This document shows positions 1 to 7,992 of a stretch of DNA of 64,000 bases, in pieces. Position 1 is the stretch's first letter. Each line of letters begins with the position of its first letter. Source of the DNA: Amycolatopsis viridis (GTDB taxonomy: Bacteria; Actinomycetota; Actinomycetes; Mycobacteriales; Pseudonocardiaceae); assembly GCF_011758765.1 (NCBI RefSeq), contig NZ_JAANOU010000001.1, positions 4,960,001 to 5,024,000 of the forward strand. The letters run 5' to 3'. The notes beneath the pieces were generated by a model. That model was not told the DNA's origin. It saw only the letters and a list, made by a program, of their open reading frames with translations, and ran no database searches. The position numbers and the translations under genes are program-made.

Positions 1-267
1 GAGGAGGACCGGGAGCGCGTAGACCCGCCAGCCGTAGGCGCCGACGAGACGGCCCACCCGGCCCTGGCGGCGCCGCGCCTTGCGCGCTTCCTCCGGGTCC
101 TGTTCGAGCTGCGCCTGGGGCGGCCGCCACTGCGCCGCGAGCGGCTCGGCCTGCACCCGGCGGGCCCGCGGCCGGTACCGGTCTTCACTCAGGCGAACCG
201 ACGATCGATCCGACCGAGGCGGGTACTGCGTTCGCCGTTCATCGCCACGCTCGCTCGCCCGGTTCAC
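1..267 (-). CDS. DUF3152-type membrane-anchored protein, N-terminal part
   Basis: The first 89 codons are visible; the gene runs off the window edge at position 1. I chose GTG at 267 because the frame is open from there and stops upstream. The N-terminus is a long charged cytosolic segment rich in Arg, Glu and Gln, ending in a cluster of basic residues (KARRRQGRVGRL). A membrane segment begins at the edge (WRVYALPVLL). This layout, beside a hydrolase and the TetR/DUF3107/RhlE block, fits the M. tuberculosis Rv3207c family (DUF3152, a secreted metzincin-like domain of unknown role). The DUF3152 domain itself lies outside the window, so the family call is inferred from context. Confidence 0.55.
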   Translation of the reverse strand, partial: MNRASERGDERRTQYPPRSDRSSVRLSEDRYRPRARRVQAEPLAAQWRPPQAQLEQDPEEARKARRRQGRVGRLVGAYGWRVYALPVLL

Positions 268-349
268 GGCACCCAGATTGCCACATGCGCAGAGTTACGC
301 AACGCGCGACCGAGTCGTCACGGAGCGGGCTCGAAATAACCCGAATGGG

Positions 350-1360
350 CTACCACGATCCGGCGGCGACCGCTTCCCACATACCCAGAACAGCCTTCGC
401 TACGACAACCGGGCGTTCCATTTGTGCCACGTGACCGGTCCGCGGCAGCACGAGCAGCCGGGCCCGCGGGATCACCTTCGCGGTCCGGGCGGCCCGGCGC
501 ACCGAGATCACCTTGTCCTCCGTGCCCCACACCACGAGCGTCGGCACCCGCACGTTCGGCGCGACCCGCCACAACGACGCCGCGCCACGCGCGAACCAGG
601 TCCGGAAGATGCCGAACGTGCTGCGCGACATCGCGGCGTTCGCCCACGCCTGCTCGGCCCGCGCGGTGTGCTCCTCGACCAGCTCGGCCATCCGGTGCTC
701 GGGGAACGCGTCCGGGTCGGCGAAGCACAGCTTGATGACCATCTTCGCCCGCTCGTACGCGGTGTAGGCGGCGAGCTTGCGGCGCGCTCGCCGTCCCAGC
801 AGCGGCAGGTAGGCCAGCGCCATCAGCGGATCGGACAGCCGGCGCGGATCCGGCCGCCGGTCCGGCATGGCCGGCGAGACCAGGGTGAGCGTCCGCACCA
901 GGTCCGGGTGCCGGGCCGCCACCAGCAGCGCCACCGCGCCGCCCATCGAGTTGCCCAGCAGGTGCACCGGCCCGGTGCCCAGGCCCCGCACGAACCTGGC
1001 GAGCACCTCGGCGTGCGCGTCGAGGCTGAAGTCGAAGGCGCGTTCCGGCTCCGAGAACCCGAACCCGGGCAGGTCGATCGCCACTCCCCCGGCCACCGGC
1101 GCGAGCAGCGCGGCCAGGTCGGTCCAGTTCGTCGACGACCCGCCGAGCCCGTGCACGTAGACGGCGGTCTCGTCCGGCGCGCCGGGCGTGCGGCGCACGT
1201 GCAGGGAAACCCCGCCGACCTGCTCGGTGACGCCCGGCCACGGTGGCAGTCGCGGGTCCAGTTCGGGCAGCTCCCGAGTGGACAGCGGTACCCGGGTGAG
1301 TGGCTCGCGGCCCGCTCCGGAGTCCGGGGCGGGCCGGGAAGCCGGGACGGTGCCGGTCAT
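350..1360 (-). CDS. Alpha/beta hydrolase
   Basis: 336 aa. The alpha/beta hydrolase fold is clear: oxyanion strand VYVHGLGGSS near residue 68, nucleophile elbow GNSMGG with Ser138, an acid in VVWGTEDKV, and the catalytic His in TGHVAQME near the C-terminus. The substrate cannot be read from the sequence; relatives are annotated as lipases, esterases or epoxide hydrolases. I chose ATG at 1360 because the sequence before it is proline-rich and overlaps the divergent TetR promoter. The gene is divergent from the TetR gene at 1447, a conserved neighbourhood in mycobacteria (Rv3207c-Rv3208). Confidence 0.85.
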   Translation of the reverse strand: MTGTVPASRPAPDSGAGREPLTRVPLSTRELPELDPRLPPWPGVTEQVGGVSLHVRRTPGAPDETAVYVHGLGGSSTNWTDLAALLAPVAGGVAIDLPGFGFSEPERAFDFSLDAHAEVLARFVRGLGTGPVHLLGNSMGGAVALLVAARHPDLVRTLTLVSPAMPDRRPDPRRLSDPLMALAYLPLLGRRARRKLAAYTAYERAKMVIKLCFADPDAFPEHRMAELVEEHTARAEQAWANAAMSRSTFGIFRTWFARGAASLWRVAPNVRVPTLVVWGTEDKVISVRRAARTAKVIPRARLLVLPRTGHVAQMERPVVVAKAVLGMWEAVAAGSW

Positions 1361-1446
1361 GTGTCCAGGATGGCCTAGCCACCCGTCGCTTGGCGAGCCG
1401 GCGATACCGGCGAGTAATCTCGAATGGGCTCTTTGGGAGGGAAGCG

Positions 1447-2085
1447 ATGACGGAGACTGCGGCGGCGCAACAGCGGGGCGTACGACTGCCCCGTACGGAA
1501 CGGCGGGCGCAGCTTCTGGCTGCGGCACAACGGGTCTTCGCGGCCAACGGCTACCACGCGGCGGCGATGGACGAGATCGCCGAGCAGGCCGGCGTCAGCA
1601 AGCCTGTGCTGTACCAGCACTTCCCCGGCAAGCTCGACCTCTACACCGCGCTGCTGGAGAACCACGTCGACGAGCTGGTCGCGCGTGTCGGCGCGGCGCT
1701 CGCCTCGACCACCGACAACAAGCTGCGCGTGCAGGCCGCCGTCGGCGCGTTCTTCGACTTCGTCGCCAACGAGACCGGCGCCTTCCGGATGATCTTCGAA
1801 TCCGACCTGCGGGGCGAGCCGGTCGTGCAGGAGGCGGTCGACCGCGCCACCACCGAGTGCATCAACGCGATCACCGACACCATCACGTCCGACGCCGGCC
1901 TGGACGAGGGCCGGGCGCGCCTGCTCGCGGTCGGCCTGGTCGGGCTCAGCCAGGTCAGCGCCCGGTTCTGGCTGGCGCACCACAGCACCATGAGCCGCGA
2001 GGAGGCGGTGTCGCTGACCGCGACGCTCGCCTGGCGCGGCATCGGCGGTGGTTTCCCCCTCCAGCACGCACCGGGCGAGGCGTGA
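1447..2085 (+). CDS. TetR family regulator (Rv3208-like)
   Basis: 212 aa. The N-terminal helix-turn-helix covers residues 15-60 (RAQLLAAAQRVFAANGYHAA, then GVSKPVLYQHFPGKLDLY), followed by a helical ligand-binding domain. The start ATG has a strong Shine-Dalgarno, GGGAGGGA, six bases upstream; longer versions of the frame would run into the divergent hydrolase. The gene lies in a block equivalent to Rv3208, TB9.4 (DUF3107), Rv3210c, rhlE and Rv3212, interrupted here by four inserted genes. Its ligand is unknown. It ends one base before the convergent hydrolase gene, leaving no room for a terminator. Confidence 0.88.
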   Translation: MTETAAAQQRGVRLPRTERRAQLLAAAQRVFAANGYHAAAMDEIAEQAGVSKPVLYQHFPGKLDLYTALLENHVDELVARVGAALASTTDNKLRVQAAVGAFFDFVANETGAFRMIFESDLRGEPVVQEAVDRATTECINAITDTITSDAGLDEGRARLLAVGLVGLSQVSARFWLAHHSTMSREEAVSLTATLAWRGIGGGFPLQHAPGEA

Positions 2086-2086
2086 G

Positions 2087-2980
2087 CTAGGACCCGAGCA
2101 GGCGGTTCAGGCGCGCGGCGACCTCGCGGGTCCGCTCGTAGGTCAGCTCGTGGCCGGCGCCGGGGAGCAGCACGAACTCCGCCTCGGGCAGCTCCTCGGC
2201 GATGACCCGCGCGTGGTGCACCGGCGTGATCCGGTCCCGGTCGCCGACCATCACCACGGTCGGGGTGCCGCGCAGGTTCTTCAGTGCGACGCGCCGGTCG
2301 TGGTCGGACATCGAGTCGCGGAACCCGCCCACGCTGCGCGGGTGCGCCCGCAGGAACTGGTCCGTCATCGCCCGCACGTCCGCGCGGCGGGCCTTCTTGC
2401 CGAACGCCAGCCACTTCACCGACGGCCGGGCCAGCGGCGCCGGGATCGGCAGGTGATCCTTGCCGTACCTGGTCAGCATCCGGCCGAAGGACTTGTCGAC
2501 CCGCATCGCGATCCGGCCCGCAGCGCCGTTCAGGCCCAGGGTGAGCCGGTCCATGTCGCAGCACGAGGTCGCGATGAACGCGACGCCGCCGGCCCGCGCG
2601 GCGACCAGGTCCGGGTGCCGTTCGGCCAGTGCCATCACGGTCATCCCGCCCATCGAGTGCCCGGCCAGGACGAGCCTGCCCGCCGGCGCCAGCTCGCCGA
2701 TCAGCTCGGCGAGGTCGTCGGCCAGCTGCGCCACGGTGGCCGTTCCGGGCCGCGCCGGCTCGCTCAGCCCGTGCCCGCGGTGGTCGTAGCGCAGCACCTG
2801 GACACCGGACGGCAGCAGCGGCAGCACCGGCTCCCATTCGCGGTGGTCCTGGGTCCAGGCGTGCACCAGGACCAGGGTGGCCGCGGCGTCGCGCGGCCCG
2901 GACAGCTCGACGTGGAGTGCGGTGCCGTCGCTGGTGGTGAAGCGACGGTCCGTCCCCCGCGGCCGGACCGTCGCCGTCAT
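2087..2980 (-). CDS. Alpha/beta hydrolase
   Basis: 297 aa. Motifs in order: oxyanion loop LVHAWTQD near residue 38, YDHRGHGLSEPA near 65, nucleophile elbow AGHSMGGM with Ser109, acid in VGDRDRITP, and His in GAGHELTYE. It looks like a soluble esterase/lipase-type enzyme. The start ATG overlaps the stop of the upstream diiron-enzyme gene by four bases (ATGA), so the two are probably translationally coupled and act in one pathway. With the divergent TetR at 3944 they form a small regulated catabolic or detoxification module. The substrate is not predictable. Confidence 0.86.
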   Translation of the reverse strand: MTATVRPRGTDRRFTTSDGTALHVELSGPRDAAATLVLVHAWTQDHREWEPVLPLLPSGVQVLRYDHRGHGLSEPARPGTATVAQLADDLAELIGELAPAGRLVLAGHSMGGMTVMALAERHPDLVAARAGGVAFIATSCCDMDRLTLGLNGAAGRIAMRVDKSFGRMLTRYGKDHLPIPAPLARPSVKWLAFGKKARRADVRAMTDQFLRAHPRSVGGFRDSMSDHDRRVALKNLRGTPTVVMVGDRDRITPVHHARVIAEELPEAEFVLLPGAGHELTYERTREVAARLNRLLGS

Positions 2981-3882
2981 CGCGCCCCCAGCAGGAAGGA
3001 CTTGCGCCACCAGTAGGTCCCGGGCTGACCGACCAGCCCGGCGTCGTCCAGGAACGCCATGATGCGCTCGCCGGACCAGCGCAGCGTCTCGTGCCAGTGC
3101 GGGTTGGCCATCGCGGTCTGCCACGCCTCGCGCGCGTCGAGCCCGATGGCGCGGTAGACACGCGGGTTGATCAGGCTGCGGGTGATCGCGAAGCTGACCA
3201 CGGCGATGAGCCAGCGCTGGTAGAACAGCTCGGCCTTGCCGAGACCGGCCATCCCGCGGGTGACCTCCTCGCGGGCGAACGTGACGTGCCGCGCCTCTTC
3301 CAGCACGTGGATGCGGTTGACCATGCGCACCAGCGGCTGGATGTTCTCGTCCGCCATGCTCTCCCGCTGGATGCGGTCCAGGATCTCCTCGGCGACCAGG
3401 ATCGAGCCGTACAGCGCGGGGCCGTAGCCGATGAACGGCAGCAGCTTGCCCAGCCGGTGCACGATCTTCACCGGCCCGTAGGCGGGGGCGCCGACGGTTT
3501 CCACCGAGCGCGCGAACATCGTGGAGTGGCGGCACTCGTCGGCGATCTCGGTGAGCGCGTACTGCACGTGCTTGCGGGTGGGGTCGGAGTTGTAGACCTC
3601 CTTGAGCAGCAGCTGCATCAGCAGCACCTCGAAGAAGATGCCGTTGCTGGCGATGCTGGCGAGCTCGTGCCTGCCCAGCTCGAGCCGCTGCTCGTCGCTG
3701 AGCCGGTCCCACAGCTGCGTGCCGTACAGCGAGCTGCGGTGCTCCAGCTGGAAGGGTTTGCCTTCGGCCAGCGGGGCGGACCAGTCGATGTCCACCTCCG
3801 GGTCGTAGAACTTGCCGGCGGAGGACTTGAGCAATCGGTCGGCGGTCTTCTCACGGCCGTGGTCGTCCAGCGTGCGCGTCAT
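2977..3882 (-). CDS. AurF-like ferritin-fold diiron oxygenase
   Basis: 301 aa. Two ExxH-type motifs typical of ferritin-fold diiron enzymes are visible, ADECRHS near residue 118 and LEEARHV near 196, plus further Glu residues (GIFFEVLL). The pattern matches the p-aminobenzoate N-oxygenase AurF family (PF11583), whose members oxidise amines or other small molecules with O2. There is no transmembrane segment. I chose ATG at 3882 because GGGGAG lies about seven bases upstream and the longer version runs through the operator. The gene is the first of a coupled pair with the hydrolase at 2087 and is divergent from a TetR gene. The actual substrate is unknown. Confidence 0.75.
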   Translation of the reverse strand: MTRTLDDHGREKTADRLLKSSAGKFYDPEVDIDWSAPLAEGKPFQLEHRSSLYGTQLWDRLSDEQRLELGRHELASIASNGIFFEVLLMQLLLKEVYNSDPTRKHVQYALTEIADECRHSTMFARSVETVGAPAYGPVKIVHRLGKLLPFIGYGPALYGSILVAEEILDRIQRESMADENIQPLVRMVNRIHVLEEARHVTFAREEVTRGMAGLGKAELFYQRWLIAVVSFAITRSLINPRVYRAIGLDAREAWQTAMANPHWHETLRWSGERIMAFLDDAGLVGQPGTYWWRKSFLLGAR

Positions 3883-3912
3883 CGCGTGCTCCCCACTGAT
3901 TCTGTAACCCGT

Positions 3913-3925
3913 GGTAACAGTTACC
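3913..3925. promoter_or_regulatory. Palindromic operator between diiron oxygenase and TetR genes
   Basis: GGTAAC-A-GTTACC is a perfect 6-1-6 inverted repeat in the 61-bp gap between two divergent genes. A related half site (TGTAAC) sits just upstream. Its place, overlapping the promoter spacer of the TetR gene and in front of the oxygenase gene, suggests it is the TetR binding site controlling both sides. Confidence 0.6.
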
Positions 3926-3930
3926 TCTGG

Positions 3931-3936
3931 TAGCAT
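3931..3936 (+). promoter_or_regulatory. -10 hexamer TAGCAT of the TetR gene (leaderless type)
   Basis: TAGCAT fits the actinobacterial TAnnnT -10 consensus and ends seven bases before the GTG at 3944, where a leaderless transcript would begin. This supports the GTG start over the ATG embedded in the hexamer. Confidence 0.5.
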
Positions 3937-3943
3937 GGGGTGT

Positions 3944-4702
3944 GTGACGGATCATGTCAAGCGCGGCGGCAAGCACCCGACGGCCGGCGAACCGGCGACC
4001 GGTGACGCGCGGCGGGACCGGTGGCGCAAGCACCGGGTGGAGCGGCGCGCCGAGTTCGTCGAGGCCGCGCTGACGGCCCTCGCCGAGCACGGGCCGGACC
4101 TGGCGATGGACGACGTCGCCGTCGCGGCCGGCGTGACCAAACCGGTGCTGTACCGGCACTTCGCGGACAAGGCCGACCTGTACGACGCGCTCGGGCAGCG
4201 CGGCACCGAGCTGCTGTTCTCGCGCCTGGTGCCGGCGATCAACGCCGAGCTGGCGCCGGTGCCGCGGATCCGCATGGCGCTGGACGCGTTCTTCACCGTC
4301 ATCGAGGAGCACCCGAACCTGTACCGGCTGCTGGTGCGCGGGTCGTTCGCGGGCAAGCCGGCCGACGCCGACGTGGTGGCCGAGGACAAGGAACTGATCG
4401 CCACCGCGCTGACCGCCCTGCTCGGCGACTACATGCGAATGTTCAACATGGACTCCGGTGCGGCCGAGCCGTGGGCCTACGGGATCGTCGGGATGGTGCA
4501 GAACACCGGCGAGTGGTGGCTGGACCGCCGGTCGATGAGCCGGGACAGCGTCGTGGAGTACCTGACGCAGATCATCTGGGCCGCCATCGACGGGCTCGCC
4601 CGTCAGCACGGGGTCACGATCGACCCGAACAAGCCGCTGGAGGAGAACAAGATCGTCCAGCTCGGACGGGTGCACCCGAAGGAGGAGACGGATGTCGGCT
4701 GA
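3944..4702 (+). CDS. TetR family regulator of the diiron oxygenase module
   Basis: 252 aa. After a basic N-terminal extension (about 30 residues), the HTH is clear: ERRAEFVEAALTALAEHGP then VTKPVLYRHFADKADLYDAL. The C-terminal domain is the usual all-helical ligand pocket. No Shine-Dalgarno is seen; the start was chosen from the TAGCAT hexamer seven bases upstream. The gene is divergent from the AurF-like oxygenase with a perfect palindrome between, so it most likely autoregulates and represses that operon. Its 3' end overlaps the DUF4873 gene by 11 bp, which ties that small protein to the same module. Confidence 0.86.
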   Translation: MTDHVKRGGKHPTAGEPATGDARRDRWRKHRVERRAEFVEAALTALAEHGPDLAMDDVAVAAGVTKPVLYRHFADKADLYDALGQRGTELLFSRLVPAINAELAPVPRIRMALDAFFTVIEEHPNLYRLLVRGSFAGKPADADVVAEDKELIATALTALLGDYMRMFNMDSGAAEPWAYGIVGMVQNTGEWWLDRRSMSRDSVVEYLTQIIWAAIDGLARQHGVTIDPNKPLEENKIVQLGRVHPKEETDVG

Positions 4703-5030
4703 CCACGCTGAGGGCACTGAGGACGCTGACGGCTACACCGGCCCGGCGACCGTGGTGGTCGACGGCACCGAAATCGACGTCGAGGTGGAGCTGCGCGGCC
4801 ACTTCCAGCCCATCGACGGCTACTACCGTTGGTACGGCCGGATCGCGCCGAACACCTCGCTGGACGCGGTGTGCGGCGGCCGGAAGAAGAAGGGCGAGAT
4901 CCGCACCCCGGACGGCGCCGCGACCGGCGAGCTGTCGGATCCCGACCCGTGGGGCCGCTACCGCATCCTCGGCACGAGCACGCCACCGTTCACGGTGCCG
5001 AAAACCCTCGCCCAGCTGGCTGATCAGTGA
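4692..5030 (+). CDS. DUF4873 domain protein
   Basis: 112 aa, soluble, no signal peptide. The core GHFQPIDGYYRWYGRIAP and the tail GRYRILGTSTPPF match my recollection of the DUF4873 family. Members occur alone or fused to flavin monooxygenases; no function is established. AAGGAGGAG lies just upstream of the ATG, and the first 11 bp overlap the end of the TetR gene, so it is co-transcribed with it. A perfect palindromic hairpin follows the stop codon directly. Context links it to the oxidation module around the AurF-like enzyme. Confidence 0.75.
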   Translation: MSADHAEGTEDADGYTGPATVVVDGTEIDVEVELRGHFQPIDGYYRWYGRIAPNTSLDAVCGGRKKKGEIRTPDGAATGELSDPDPWGRYRILGTSTPPFTVPKTLAQLADQ

Positions 5031-5069
5031 AAAAGGGGCGCCCGCCGAATTCGGCGGGCGCCCCTTTTT
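5030..5069. terminator. Bidirectional intrinsic terminator, 40-bp perfect palindrome
   Basis: The whole 40 bp is self-complementary: five A, a 15-bp GC-rich arm, its mirror around a central GAATTC, then five T. Either strand reads as a GC hairpin followed by a T run, so it can end transcription from both the DUF4873 gene and the convergent DUF3107 gene. It starts on the last base of the DUF4873 stop codon. Confidence 0.9.
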
Positions 5070-5079
5070 CCGGGAAGAC

Positions 5080-5310
5080 TCAGGAACCGACCGCGAACCC
5101 CACCCGGCGCACGTCCGAGGGTGCGATCTCGACGTAAGCGATCCGGTCCGACGGGACCAGGAACTTCCGGCCCTTGTCGTCGGTGAGGCTGAACAGGCCG
5201 TCCGCGGTCTTCAGCGCGTCGGCGACCAGCTTCTCGACCTCCTCGGCGGACTGGCCACTGGACACCACCAGCTCACGCGGGGTGTCCTTGATGCCGATCT
5301 TGACCTCCAC
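5080..5310 (-). CDS. DUF3107 protein (TB9.4-like)
   Basis: 76 aa, full length for the family. The N-terminus MEVKIGIKDTPRELVV and the tail IAYVEIAPSDVRRVGFAVG match DUF3107, an actinobacterial protein of unknown function (M. tuberculosis TB9.4/Rv3208A). The start is GTG with GGAGGT five bases upstream. It is followed by the bidirectional palindromic terminator and lies next to the ferritin-like and RhlE genes as in mycobacteria. It is predicted to be a small cytosolic alpha/beta protein; no catalytic residues are evident. Confidence 0.88.
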   Translation of the reverse strand: MEVKIGIKDTPRELVVSSGQSAEEVEKLVADALKTADGLFSLTDDKGRKFLVPSDRIAYVEIAPSDVRRVGFAVGS

Positions 5311-5353
5311 CTGCTACCTCCGACTGGTTCTGCCACGTTCTGCACCGCCCAGG

Positions 5354-6001
5354 CTAGCCCAGCCCGAGCACCTGCATCCGTTTGGTGTGCCCCTGCTGCA
5401 ACCGGCGGAACAGCCCCGCGATTCCCGACAGGTCGCCCGAGGAGGACACGATCAGCTCGGCCAGCGGGTCCCGCTCGGCCACCACGTACTGCGCCTGGGT
5501 GAGCGCCTCGCCGAGCAGCCGCCGCCCCCACAGGGCCAGCTTGTCCCGCGTCTTCGGATCGGCCTGGATGCCGGCCGCGACCTCGCGCTCGGCGAAGGCC
5601 GAGTGCCCGGTGTCGGCCAGCACGGTGAGCACGAGGTCCTTGGTCTCCGGGTCCAGCCAGCTGCCGACCTCCCGGTAGAGGTCCGCCGCCAGCCCGTCCC
5701 CGACGTACGCCTTGACCAGCGATTCCAGCCACGACCTGGGTGCGGTGGAGGCGTGCCAGGCGTCGAACCGGGCCACGAACGGCGCCATCGCGTCCTCGAC
5801 CCGCCGACCGTGGTCGGCGAGGAACTTCGCGAGCATCTCGTAGTGCCCGATCTCGGCGGCCGCCATCGACGACAACGCGGCACGCCCGGCCAGGGTGGGA
5901 GCCTTGCGCGCGTCCTCCGCCATCCGGTCGAACGCGGACAATTCGCCGTAGGCGATGACCCCGAGCAGGTCGACGACGCCTTCGCTGATCTCTCGTGTCA
6001 C
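5354..6001 (-). CDS. Ferritin-like protein (MiaE-like fold, Rv3210c type)
   Basis: 215 aa, all-helical. Candidate metal ligands are in AAAEIGHYEML (ExxHxE, near residue 50) and in the EVGSWLDPE and FAEREV segments. The protein resembles the actinobacterial ferritin-like/MiaE_2 family, related to tRNA hydroxylase folds but without demonstrated activity here. The start is GTG at 6001, just inside the divergent region before rhlE. The synteny (DUF3107, this gene, RhlE) equals TB9.4-Rv3210c-rhlE of M. tuberculosis. Role unknown; an iron or oxygen-linked function is plausible. Confidence 0.75.
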   Translation of the reverse strand: MTREISEGVVDLLGVIAYGELSAFDRMAEDARKAPTLAGRAALSSMAAAEIGHYEMLAKFLADHGRRVEDAMAPFVARFDAWHASTAPRSWLESLVKAYVGDGLAADLYREVGSWLDPETKDLVLTVLADTGHSAFAEREVAAGIQADPKTRDKLALWGRRLLGEALTQAQYVVAERDPLAELIVSSSGDLSGIAGLFRRLQQGHTKRMQVLGLG

Positions 6002-6339
6002 GGGCGTGAGCGTACCGCCGTGACGAAGAGACGAATCTTACGTGGACACACCGGGCCGAAATACCGGGACCCGGCCGGTACCGGTTACAATTGGACGGGA
6101 AAGCTACCGCATCCGCAGTAGCGCGCCCCATCCGAGGCACCCCCGCCTCGACTCGCCGGAGGACGAGCAGACCCCGGGCGCCACTGTGAGCGGCAGGTAA
6201 TGCGCGTGCACGCCGTCCAGGCAATCCCGGTGGACCTTCCCGCCGGTTGAGTGCCCAGTCTCGACCAGGCCGTGCGCGCTGGTAGAGAGAGGCGATCACA
6301 CTGACCGCGACCGAATCCGACCAGAACCAGATCGACCCG
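6002..6339 (+). promoter_or_regulatory. Divergent promoter region and long leader of the RhlE gene
   Basis: No gene is seen in the first 300 bp. TACAAT at 6086-6091 is a good -10 hexamer; transcription from about 6098 would give a 5' leader of roughly 200 nt before the helicase gene. GAGAGAGG at 6285-6292 is the only Shine-Dalgarno-like run near the gene and lies eight bases before an in-frame CTG at 6301. Confidence 0.4.
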
Positions 6340-7947
6340 GTGGCCCTGGAGCACAGCGAGACCGGGGTCCCCGACACCGACACCTCCCACCCGTTGCAGG
6401 CCGACCACCTCGAACCGGCCACGCCGACCTTCGCCGAGCTGGGCGTCCGCCCCGAGATCGTGCGGGCGCTCGCCGAAGCCGGCATCGAACGCACCTTCGC
6501 GATCCAGGCGCTGACCCTGCCGCTGGCCCTCGCCGGCGACGACCTCATCGGCCAGGCCCGCACCGGCATGGGCAAGACCCTCGGGTTCGGTGTGCCGCTG
6601 CTCCAGCGCGTGGTCACGCCCGGTGACGGCACCCCGCAGGCCCTGGTCGTCGTGCCGACCCGCGAGCTGTGCCTGCAGGTCACGCGCGACCTCACCGACG
6701 CCGGCAAGCACCTGGACGTGCGCACCCTGGCGATCTACGGCGGCCGCCCGTACGAGCAGCAGATCAGCGCCCTGCGCAAGGGGGTCGACGTGGTCGTCGG
6801 CACCCCCGGCCGCCTGCTGGACCTGGCCGAGCAGAAGGCACTGGTGCTGGGCAAGGTCCGCGCCCTGGTGCTGGACGAGGCCGACGAGATGCTCGACCTG
6901 GGCTTCCTCCCGGACATCGAGCGCATCCTGGGCATGGTGCCCGACCAGCGCCAGACGATGCTGTTCTCGGCCACGATGCCGGACCCGATCATCAAGCTGG
7001 CCCGCACCTTCCTCGACCGCCCCACTCACGTGCGGGCCGAGGAGAACGACTCGAGCGCGGTGCACGAGCGCACCACCCAGTTCGCCTACCGGGCGCACTC
7101 GCTGGACAAGCCGGAGCTCATCGCCCGCGTCCTGCAGGCCAAGGACCGTGGCCTGACCATGATCTTCACCCGCACCAAGCGCACCGCGCAGAAGGTGGCC
7201 GACGACCTCGCCGAGCGCGGGTTCGCGGCGGCCGCGGTGCACGGTGACCTGGGCCAGGGCGCCCGCGAGCAGGCGTTGCGCGCGTTCCGCTCGGGCAAGG
7301 TCGACGTGCTGGTGGCCACCGACGTGGCCGCGCGCGGGATCGACGTCACCGACGTGACGCACGTGATCAACTACCAGACGCCCGAGGACGAGAGCACGTA
7401 CGTGCACCGCATCGGCCGCACCGGCCGCGCGGGCAAGACCGGCGTCGCGATCACCCTGGTCGACTGGGACGACCTGCACCGCTGGCAGAGCATCAATGAC
7501 GCGCTCAAGCTCGGCATGCCCGAGCCGGTGGAGACGTACTCGACGTCGAAGCACCTGTTCAGCGACCTGGACATCCCGGCCGACGCCACCGGGCGGCTGC
7601 CGCTGTCCCAGCGCACCCGCGCAGGCCTGGCGGCCGAGCCGGAGGAGCAGATGGGCGGCCGTCGCCGCGCCGCTGCACCGAGCCGCGCCCGCCGCCGCAC
7701 CCGGGGCGCGAAGAAGACCGAGGGCGAAACGGCCGAGACCACCGAAACCGCTGGTGAGGAGCGCCGTCGGCGGCGCACCCGCGGTGGCAAGGTGACCGGG
7801 GAGACCTCCGGACCGGCGGAGAAGGGTCCGGCCGAGCGCGAGGCCGGCGAATCCGCCGACCGTCCTGCCCGCCGTCGCCGCCGTCGCCGTCCGGGCTCGG
7901 CGGGCGCCGCGGCGAACACGTCTGATACACCGGGTTCGGCAGACTGA
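6340..7947 (+). CDS. rhlE: DEAD-box RNA helicase, RhlE-like
   Basis: 535 aa from GTG. All core motifs are present in order: Q motif, ARTGMGKT (I), PTRELCLQV (Ia), TPGRLLDL (Ib), LDEADEML (II), SATMP (III), ATDVAARGID (V) and HRIGRTGRAG (VI). The last 120 residues are a disordered basic tail with repeated Arg clusters, typical of actinobacterial RNA helicases and likely RNA binding. It should unwind structured RNA in the cytosol, for instance in ribosome assembly or mRNA decay. The start is uncertain: a better-placed Shine-Dalgarno points to CTG at 6301, adding 13 residues. It matches Rv3211 in gene order. Confidence 0.92.
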   Translation: MALEHSETGVPDTDTSHPLQADHLEPATPTFAELGVRPEIVRALAEAGIERTFAIQALTLPLALAGDDLIGQARTGMGKTLGFGVPLLQRVVTPGDGTPQALVVVPTRELCLQVTRDLTDAGKHLDVRTLAIYGGRPYEQQISALRKGVDVVVGTPGRLLDLAEQKALVLGKVRALVLDEADEMLDLGFLPDIERILGMVPDQRQTMLFSATMPDPIIKLARTFLDRPTHVRAEENDSSAVHERTTQFAYRAHSLDKPELIARVLQAKDRGLTMIFTRTKRTAQKVADDLAERGFAAAAVHGDLGQGAREQALRAFRSGKVDVLVATDVAARGIDVTDVTHVINYQTPEDESTYVHRIGRTGRAGKTGVAITLVDWDDLHRWQSINDALKLGMPEPVETYSTSKHLFSDLDIPADATGRLPLSQRTRAGLAAEPEEQMGGRRRAAAPSRARRRTRGAKKTEGETAETTETAGEERRRRRTRGGKVTGETSGPAEKGPAEREAGESADRPARRRRRRRPGSAGAAANTSDTPGSAD

Positions 7948-7992
7948 GGCCGACCGGCGCCGTCGGCGCCGTCGAACACCGGGAGCAGGAAC

